Shown here: piece by piece, positions 14,331-19,400 of the stretch
How positions within the stretch are numbered: the first letter of the stretch is position 1
How the letters are laid out: the number at the start of each line of letters is the position of its first letter
Assembly: GCA_964579765.1 (NCBI GenBank)
Contig: CAZOIK010000495.1
Span: 1-19,400 of the forward strand
Origin: DATNBT01 sp964579765
GTDB taxonomy: Bacteria > Acidobacteriota > Vicinamibacteria > Vicinamibacterales > CAVVIG01
Direction of reading: 5' to 3'
Length of the DNA stretch: 19,400 nucleotides
The notes under the pieces: model-generated
What the model was told of the DNA's origin: nothing
Seen by the model: the letters and a program-made list of their open reading frames with translations, nothing else
Database searches by the model: none
Translations under genes and position numbers: made by a program

Positions 14331-15625
14331 TGGCGCTCGCCATTCAACTCGACAACGTCACCAAGCGGTACCGCACCGGACGCGCACGCACGTTCGGTGA
14401 TCTCGTTGCATCCAAGCTCGACGCGCTCCGTGGCCGGACCGACGAGGTGCACACCGCGTCGCGCGGACGGATCAGCTCGACGATCTGGGCGCTGCGGGAC
14501 GTCTCGCTCGACATCCCGCAGGGCGCGGGCCTCGGTGTCATCGGCAGGAACGGCGCCGGCAAGACGACGCTGCTCAAGCTGGTGTCGCGCGTCACGTGGC
14601 CGACGAGCGGCGCCGTGCGCGTCGGTGGCCACGTCGTGTCGCTCATCGAACTGGGCGCCGGCTTTCACCCGGAGCTGACCGGGCGCGAGAACGTGTATCT
14701 GGGCGCCGGCCTCTTCGGGTTGACGCGAAAGGAGATCGATCGGCAGTTCGACGCCATCGTCCACTTCGCGGACGTCGAGCGGCTGATCGACACGCCGATG
14801 AAGCGCTACTCGTCGGGCCTGTATGCGCGGCTCGGTTTCGCCGTCGCCATCTACAGCCGGCCCGACATCGTCCTGGTCGACGAAGTCCTCGCGGTCGGCG
14901 ACGCCGCGTTCCGCCGGCGCGCGCTCGAAGCGCTGCGCCGGCTGATTGGCGAAGGCAAGACCGTGCTGTTCATCTCGCACGACATGTGGAACGTGCGGCG
15001 GCTGTGCTCGGACATTCTCTGGATGGAGGAGGGCCGCGTGCGAGCGTACGGCCCGGCGGGCGAGATCGCCGAGCGCTACATGAACGAGATCAACATCGAA
15101 GCGCTTGCGAATCAGTCGGTGAACCTGCAGAGTCACCGCGGCGGCACCGGCGAGATTCGCTACAGCGCGATCGACCTCGTCGACGACGATGGGAGGCCGG
15201 CGACGTCGATCGCGCCGGGCGACACGCTCGTCGTCCGCGCGTCGTACCGGACGGAGCGCCCGGTCGAGCGTCCCGTCTTCCAGGTCGCGATCATCGACGT
15301 CGACTCGGGCCTCGTCGTGACCACCGCGACCTCGGCGGCCGCGGCCGTGCCCGACTGCGTCGAGGGCGAAGGCGCGGTGGAATGCCGCTTTGACAGGCTG
15401 CCGCTGCGGCCCCGGCAGTACGTGCTGCGGCTCGCGATTTCGGACAGCCATCAGCTCGCCTCGTACGATCAGGTGACGGCGGGCCCGAGGTTCGCGGTCA
15501 CGGGCCACGGCCGCGGCGTCGAGAACCTGGCGGACGAGGAAGACGGGCTCGTCTCGCTGCCGTACGCGTTCGAACACATCGGGACGTTGAGTAGCGCGAG
15601 CCTTTCAGGCCCGCGAGTGCCCTGA
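14330..15625 (+). CDS. wzt: ABC transporter ATPase with C-terminal glycan-binding domain (Wzt-like)
   Basis: A 431-residue ATPase. The nucleotide-binding domain shows Walker A GRNGAGKTT (residues 72-80, K78), an ABC signature of the polysaccharide-exporter form YSSGL (160-164, degenerate LSGGQ), Walker B IVLVDE with catalytic E185, and the switch histidine H217 in FISHDMW. A second, beta-rich domain (about 270-395) contains GDTLVVRASYRTERPVERPVFQVAIID and RLPLRPRQYVLRLAI, the pattern of the Wzt C-terminal domain that binds the modified non-reducing end of some O-antigens before export. The GTG start shares one base with the permease stop, so the pair is translationally coupled. The extra domain suggests that export depends on a terminal cap or decoration; which group it recognises is not readable. 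Confidence 0.94.
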   Translation: MALAIQLDNVTKRYRTGRARTFGDLVASKLDALRGRTDEVHTASRGRISSTIWALRDVSLDIPQGAGLGVIGRNGAGKTTLLKLVSRVTWPTSGAVRVGGHVVSLIELGAGFHPELTGRENVYLGAGLFGLTRKEIDRQFDAIVHFADVERLIDTPMKRYSSGLYARLGFAVAIYSRPDIVLVDEVLAVGDAAFRRRALEALRRLIGEGKTVLFISHDMWNVRRLCSDILWMEEGRVRAYGPAGEIAERYMNEINIEALANQSVNLQSHRGGTGEIRYSAIDLVDDDGRPATSIAPGDTLVVRASYRTERPVERPVFQVAIIDVDSGLVVTTATSAAAAVPDCVEGEGAVECRFDRLPLRPRQYVLRLAISDSHQLASYDQVTAGPRFAVTGHGRGVENLADEEDGLVSLPYAFEHIGTLSSASLSGPRVP

Positions 15626-15629
15626 CGCA

Positions 15630-17060
15630 GTGAATCCTGTCGTTCTCGTGTCGGTGCCGAGCGGCGTGTCCGCCGGGAACATCCTTCGCGGCGGGCTCAT
15701 CGACCGTCTGCTGGACGCGAGCCGCGACGTCAACATCGTCGTCGTGTCGCCGCTCGTGAAGGACGCCGCATTCGTTCAGGAGTTCGCGCGCCCGCGCGTG
15801 ACGTTCGAGGATCTGCCGCCGCACGTGCCTGCCGGGCTCGAAGGTCGGCTGATGGCGCTCATTCAGGCCGGCTATCTCGACTCCGGCGTGAGCGAGTCGG
15901 TGAAGATTCGCAAGGCCGAGGCGATGGCGAAGAAATCCATTCGCTGGATCCGGACCAAGCGGACACTGACGGCGGCGCTCGCGCCGTCCATCCTCAGGAA
16001 GCCGACGCGCTACGACGTGAGCGATCGTCTTATCGCGCACCCGCGGGCCGAGCAGCTCTTCGATCGCTACCGTCCGGTGCTGCTGGTCGGTTCGAGCCCC
16101 GGCCTGATCTTTTCGGAAGTGCCGCTGCTGCGGACCGCCGTGCGCCGGCGCGTGCGGACGATCGTCGTCGATCCGAGCTGGGACAACTTCACGAACAAGC
16201 TCATTCCAGTCCGCCGTGCCGACCGCATCGTCGTCTGGAACGACATCATGAAGGCGCAGGCGATTGACCTGCACGGCTACACGCCGGCGCAGGTGCGTGT
16301 CAGCGGTCCGCCGCATTGGGACAGATACTTCCGTCCCGCTCCGGCGGTCCCGCGGGAAATGTTCATGTCCCGCGTTGGCGCCCATCCATCCCGCCGCCTC
16401 ATCACGCTGATGACGACGGGGCGGACGCTCTACGATCACTACCCGCGCGTCGTCCGCATCCTGATGCAGGCGATCGAGGGCGGCCGGTTCGGCGCGGCGC
16501 AGCTCCTCGTGCGGCTCCACCCGCGGGACGATCTGCGGCGGTACGACGAGTTCCGCGGCACGCCGCATCTCGTCGTCGAGAAGCCGTTCAAGACAACCGT
16601 GCGATCGGGTGACGGTCTGGACGTGGACATCACGTCGGACAATCAGCAGCACCTGGCGGACACACTGCGGCACAGCGACGTGATCGTCACCGTCGCCTCG
16701 ACGATCGCGATCGAAAGCTCGATCTTCGACACGCCCGTCGTCGACGTATCGTTCGACGGGGACGCGCCGTCTCCGTTCGAGACGTCGGCGCGACGGTACT
16801 ACCAGTTCACCCACTACGCGAACATCACCCGTCGCGGTGCGGTTCGTGTGGCCGAGACGCCGGAGCAGCTGGTGGACTTCGTCGGCCGTTATCTCGAGGA
16901 ACCATCGCTCGATCGCGAGGGCCGGCGCCGCGTCGTGCTCGAGCAATGCCAGTTCACCGATGGGCGATCGAGCGAGCGGCTGGTGAACTTCGTCGTGGAT
17001 GAACTCGCGGATGTGCTCGGCGGCCCTGAAAGGGTTGCGCTACGCCGCGAAGCCTCATGA
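15630..17060 (+). CDS. GT-B-like transferase of uncertain type (CDP-glycerol-transferase/capsule-enzyme-like)
   Basis: A 476-residue soluble protein I do not confidently recognise. The C-terminal half has the features of a GT-B donor domain related to CDP-glycerol glycerophosphotransferases and other capsule/teichoic enzymes: VSGPPHWDRYF (224-234), LLVRLHPRDD (292-301), then ADTLRHSDVIVTVASTIAIESSIFDTPVVDVSF (343-375), where an S/T-x-x-x-E element and a late 'tPvv' strand usually hold the donor nucleotide. The N-terminal half (VSVPSGVSAGNILRGGLI, residues 7-24; SSPGLIFSEV, 155-164; VVDPSWDNFTNK, 179-190) would be the acceptor domain. The GTG start lies four bases after the ATPase stop, and the end overlaps the GT2 gene as ATGA. 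A role in chain building or capping is likely from position next to Wzt, but the donor is unknown. Confidence 0.8.
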   Translation: MNPVVLVSVPSGVSAGNILRGGLIDRLLDASRDVNIVVVSPLVKDAAFVQEFARPRVTFEDLPPHVPAGLEGRLMALIQAGYLDSGVSESVKIRKAEAMAKKSIRWIRTKRTLTAALAPSILRKPTRYDVSDRLIAHPRAEQLFDRYRPVLLVGSSPGLIFSEVPLLRTAVRRRVRTIVVDPSWDNFTNKLIPVRRADRIVVWNDIMKAQAIDLHGYTPAQVRVSGPPHWDRYFRPAPAVPREMFMSRVGAHPSRRLITLMTTGRTLYDHYPRVVRILMQAIEGGRFGAAQLLVRLHPRDDLRRYDEFRGTPHLVVEKPFKTTVRSGDGLDVDITSDNQQHLADTLRHSDVIVTVASTIAIESSIFDTPVVDVSFDGDAPSPFETSARRYYQFTHYANITRRGAVRVAETPEQLVDFVGRYLEEPSLDREGRRRVVLEQCQFTDGRSSERLVNFVVDELADVLGGPERVALRREAS

Positions 17061-17737
17061 AGCTGTCGGTCATCGTACCGGCGTTCAACGAAGCGGCGAC
17101 GATCACCGAGATCATCGAGCGCATCCGCGCGACGAAACTTCCGATCGAGCTCATCGTCGTCGATGACGGTTCGACGGACGGCACACGCGAGATTCTGAAG
17201 CGCGAGAGCACGAACATCGATCATCTCGTGCTGCAGGAGCGTAATCGCGGCAAGGGTGCGGCGCTGAAAGCGGGATTTGCCGTTGCGACGGGCGACGTGA
17301 TCATCATTCAGGACGCCGATCTGGAGTACGACCCGGACGACTATCCCGAGCTGCTCAAGCCGATTGAGAAGGCCGGCGCCGATCTCGTCCTCGGCTCGCG
17401 GCTGACGGGCGCAAAGCCGCAGCGCGCGTACTACTACTGGCACTACGTCGGCAATCGGTTGATCACGTTCATCGCGCGCGTGCTCTACAACACGACGCTC
17501 AGCGACATCTACACCTGCTACAAGGTGTTCAGGCGCGAGCAGCTCGTCGGTCTCGACGTGAAGAGCGACGGCTTCGAGTTCGACGCCGAGTTCCTGGCGA
17601 TTCTGCTGAAGCGCCGTCTCGTCGTCTACGAAGTGCCGATTTCGTACTACGGCCGCTCGTACGGCGAAGGCAAGAAGATCAAGTGGTATCACACGGCGAA
17701 CGTCGTCTGGAATCTGGTGAAGTACCGGTTCGTATGA
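17057..17737 (+). CDS. GT2-family glycosyltransferase, DPM1/polyprenyl-phosphate-sugar-synthase-like
   Basis: A 226-residue GT-A enzyme. IVPAFNEAATI (6-16), the nucleotide-binding VVDDGSTDGT (34-43), NRGKGAALKAGF (63-74), the metal-binding DAD (86-88) in IIIQDADLEYDP, and the terminal RSYGEGKKIKW (200-210) are typical of dolichol/polyprenyl-phosphate mannose or glucose synthase-like proteins. It lacks the C-terminal transmembrane helices of longer DPM1/GtrB relatives, so it is presumably a peripheral cytoplasmic enzyme. Known relatives make polyprenyl-phosphate-linked sugars, the donors of GT-C enzymes; three GT-C-like proteins are encoded in this window, which supports that role (inference). 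The start overlaps the preceding stop (ATGA) and the end overlaps the next start (ATGA). The alternative is a direct glycosyltransferase for the repeat unit. Confidence 0.92.
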   Translation: MKLSVIVPAFNEAATITEIIERIRATKLPIELIVVDDGSTDGTREILKRESTNIDHLVLQERNRGKGAALKAGFAVATGDVIIIQDADLEYDPDDYPELLKPIEKAGADLVLGSRLTGAKPQRAYYYWHYVGNRLITFIARVLYNTTLSDIYTCYKVFRREQLVGLDVKSDGFEFDAEFLAILLKRRLVVYEVPISYYGRSYGEGKKIKWYHTANVVWNLVKYRFV

Positions 17738-19299
17738 AGACGCCGGTGTGTCTCGTGATCGCGCCGTCGGCATTCCTGCTCGACGAGCGCGTGTTCATGA
17801 GCCTCGGCATTCTGCGCCTGGCCGCGGTGCTCGAGCAGCGCGGCATCGCCGTCGAACTGCTCGATCTGTCCGGCATCGAGAACTACGAGGAGGTCGTCCG
17901 TCTTCACGCGATGCAGTCGGCGGCGGTGCAGTACGGCATCACGGCGACGACGCCGCAAATGCCGGCCGCGGTCAAGGTGTCTGAGGCCATCAAATCGGTG
18001 AAGCCGGACGCCATCACGATCCTCGGCGGTCCGCACGTGACGCTCGTCAGCGCGGCCCGCAAGCGCGAGCAGCGCGTGGCGACGGCCGGCCGCGCGACCC
18101 CGGCGTTCGAAGTGCTGCGCGGGGTGTTCGACGTCCTCGTCGCCGGCGACGGCGAGAGCGCGATCTTCCTCGCACTCGAGCTCGCGCGGAGCGAATGCCC
18201 CGCCTTCATCGACGCCGACGAGCCGCGCTCGTCGCTCTTCCTGACCAACGCGGCGCTGACGAAGCTGCCGTTTCCGGCGCGGCACCTCGTGGACGTCGAC
18301 AGCTATCACTACACGATCGACGGGCACCGCGCGCTCAGTCTGATCGCGCAGCTCGGGTGTCCCTTCGAGTGCGGGTTCTGCGGCGGCCGGTCGTCGCCGA
18401 TGCTCCGGAAGATCCGCACGCGCACGCCGGAGAACATCATCGCGGAAATGACCGAGATGTACCGGCGCTACGGCATCACGGGCTTCATGTTCTACGACGA
18501 CGAGCTGAACGTGAATCGGGACATGGTCCGCCTGATGCGGGGCATTCGCGACGCGCAGGATCGGCTCGGCGTCGAGTGGCGGCTTCGCGGCTTCGCCAAG
18601 GCCGAGCTCTTCGACGAGGAGCAGGCGCGCGAGATGTACGCGGCCGGCTTCCGATGGCTGCTCATCGGCTTCGAGTCTGGGGCGCCGCGCATCCTCTCGA
18701 ACATCAACAAGAAGGCGACGCGCGACGACAATACGCGGTGCCTCGAGCTGACCGCGCGCGCCGGGCTCAAGGTGAAGGCGCTGATGTCGATCGGGCATCC
18801 CGGCGAGTCGCCGGACACCGTCCAGGCGACGCGCGACTGGCTCATCGAGACGAGGCCCGCCGATTTCGACGTGACGATCATCACGACTTATCCGGGTACG
18901 CCGTACTACGACGAGGCCGTGCCGCACGCCGAGGAGCCGGGCGTGTGGACCTATACGTACGCGAAGACGGGCGACCGGCTGCACGCCTACGACATCGACT
19001 ACACGCGCGTCGCTGAGTACTACAAGGGCAACCCCGACGGCGGCTATCACGCGTACGTCTTCACCGATGCACTGGGCGCGCACGATCTGGTCGCAGCGCG
19101 CGATCATGTCGAACGTGACGTGCGCGCGGCGCTCGGGATCGCGTTCAACCCGTCGGCCCCCGCGATGCGCTACGAGCACTCGATGGGGCAGCCCGGAGCG
19201 CTGCCGTCGAACATCCTTCGCCGATCGAGCGCGGAGTCGCTCGCGCAGGCGCACGCCCCCGATGTGCGGAATCGCTGGATTCCTCTCGCTGAGCGCTGA
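17734..19299 (+). CDS. B12-binding radical SAM protein
   Basis: A 521-residue protein. The N-terminal ~155 residues form a B12-binding-like Rossmann domain (VCLVIAPSAFLLDERVFMSLGILRLAAVLE, then ITILGGPHVT at 94-103 and VAGDGE at 136-141). The radical SAM core follows, with the [4Fe-4S] ligands C209, C213 and C216 in GCPFECGFC (CxxxCxxC), and YDDELNV (254-260), IGFESGAP (311-318) and the MSIGHPGE segment (351-358). This is the BchE/methyltransferase-type layout, used for C-methylation, cyclisation or other radical reactions on unreactive carbons. The stretch between GGPHVT and GDGE is longer than usual and basic (AARKREQRVATAGR). I chose the ATG that overlaps the GT2 stop; an upstream in-frame start would lie inside GT2. 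The substrate is unknown: sugar, lipid carrier or a secreted metabolite. Confidence 0.9.
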   Translation: MKTPVCLVIAPSAFLLDERVFMSLGILRLAAVLEQRGIAVELLDLSGIENYEEVVRLHAMQSAAVQYGITATTPQMPAAVKVSEAIKSVKPDAITILGGPHVTLVSAARKREQRVATAGRATPAFEVLRGVFDVLVAGDGESAIFLALELARSECPAFIDADEPRSSLFLTNAALTKLPFPARHLVDVDSYHYTIDGHRALSLIAQLGCPFECGFCGGRSSPMLRKIRTRTPENIIAEMTEMYRRYGITGFMFYDDELNVNRDMVRLMRGIRDAQDRLGVEWRLRGFAKAELFDEEQAREMYAAGFRWLLIGFESGAPRILSNINKKATRDDNTRCLELTARAGLKVKALMSIGHPGESPDTVQATRDWLIETRPADFDVTIITTYPGTPYYDEAVPHAEEPGVWTYTYAKTGDRLHAYDIDYTRVAEYYKGNPDGGYHAYVFTDALGAHDLVAARDHVERDVRAALGIAFNPSAPAMRYEHSMGQPGALPSNILRRSSAESLAQAHAPDVRNRWIPLAER

Positions 19300-19400
19300 G
19301 CGGCCCGATCCGGGGCGGCTGTCGCGCATGGTCGCGACGCTGCGCCATCGCGGGCCCGACGACGCGGGCGAGTTCATCGACGGCCCGGCCGCGCTTGGCG
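19262..19400 (+). CDS. asnB: N-terminal fragment of asparagine-synthase-type glutamine amidotransferase (3'-truncated)
   Basis: Only the first 46 codons are in the window; the frame is open at the right edge. MCGIAGF at the start puts the catalytic nucleophile Cys2 exactly where class II (Ntn) glutamine amidotransferases need it, and LRHRGPDDAGEF (27-38) is the conserved glutaminase-site segment of AsnB-type asparagine synthases. In glycan clusters such proteins (for example those near exopolysaccharide and XrtA loci) are thought to amidate sugar carboxylates or other acids rather than make asparagine for protein synthesis. The start codon lies 38 bases inside the radical SAM gene in another frame, so the two may be translationally coupled. 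The symbol refers to the family; the true substrate cannot be told from this piece. Confidence 0.93.
   Translation, partial: MCGIAGFLSLSAERPDPGRLSRMVATLRHRGPDDAGEFIDGPAALG

Noticed and set aside
14327..16946. Two long minus-strand open frames (14327-15577 and 15498-16946)
   Set aside because: Both are antisense to the Wzt-like ATPase and the GT-B-like gene, and the translations are low-complexity R/D/H-rich sequences.
17689..19377. 562-codon open frame on the minus strand
   Set aside because: Antisense to the radical SAM gene, whose cysteine motif and B12 domain are clear. The arginine/histidine-rich translation shows no recognisable fold.

Overview
The window is an almost gap-free piece of a surface-glycan (O-antigen, capsule or exopolysaccharide) biosynthesis and export locus. 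It holds 19 protein genes, two of them cut by the window edges (the first is a C-terminal remnant, the last an N-terminal stub). I see no tRNA, rRNA, CRISPR array, insertion sequence or stretch over 300 bases without a gene. The DNA is strongly GC-rich, with the G/C-heavy third codon positions that leave long open frames on the opposite strand. The gene content (ABC-exported glycan, many GT-C enzymes, carbamoyltransferase plus SxtJ and DUF5989 proteins) fits a high-GC Gram-negative-type environmental bacterium. Acidobacteriota (Vicinamibacteria-like) is my guess, from general resemblance only, and it is not proven by any marker here.

Layout. Positions 1-2239 (+): the end of a probable sugar-nucleotide epimerase/dehydratase, a SAM methyltransferase and an FAD-dependent oxidoreductase of the amine-oxidase/UDP-galactopyranose-mutase-like type, each overlapping the next. 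Positions 2195-4760 (-): two genes on the opposite strand, a GT39-like membrane glycosyltransferase and a GT4 glycosyltransferase. Positions 4787-19400 (+): 14 co-directional genes, mostly with overlapping stop/start codons, that look like one long operon. In order they are an acyltransferase-3; SGNH hydrolase A; a large GT-C-like membrane protein with an inserted beta-rich domain; SGNH hydrolase B; a shorter GT-C-like membrane protein; an SxtJ-family protein; a 52-aa DUF5989 protein; a NodU/CmcH carbamoyltransferase; ABC-2 permease (Wzm-like); ABC ATPase with C-terminal glycan-binding domain (Wzt-like); a GT-B-like transferase of uncertain type; a DPM1-like GT2; a B12-binding radical SAM protein; and the start of an asparagine-synthase-type amidotransferase.

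How it may work together (inference): cytoplasmic transferases build a lipid-linked glycan. The DPM1-like GT2 could charge polyprenyl phosphate with a sugar that the GT-C enzymes use on the far side of the membrane. Wzm/Wzt exports the chain, with the Wzt C-terminal domain possibly reading a terminal mark. The AT3 protein and the two SGNH proteins would acylate (or deacylate) the glycan, the carbamoyltransferase would carbamoylate it, and the methyltransferase, radical SAM protein and amidotransferase could add further decorations. The most unusual elements are the SxtJ-DUF5989-carbamoyltransferase triad, the apparently duplicated SGNH + GT-C gene pair, and the GT-C protein carrying a PA14-like insert.
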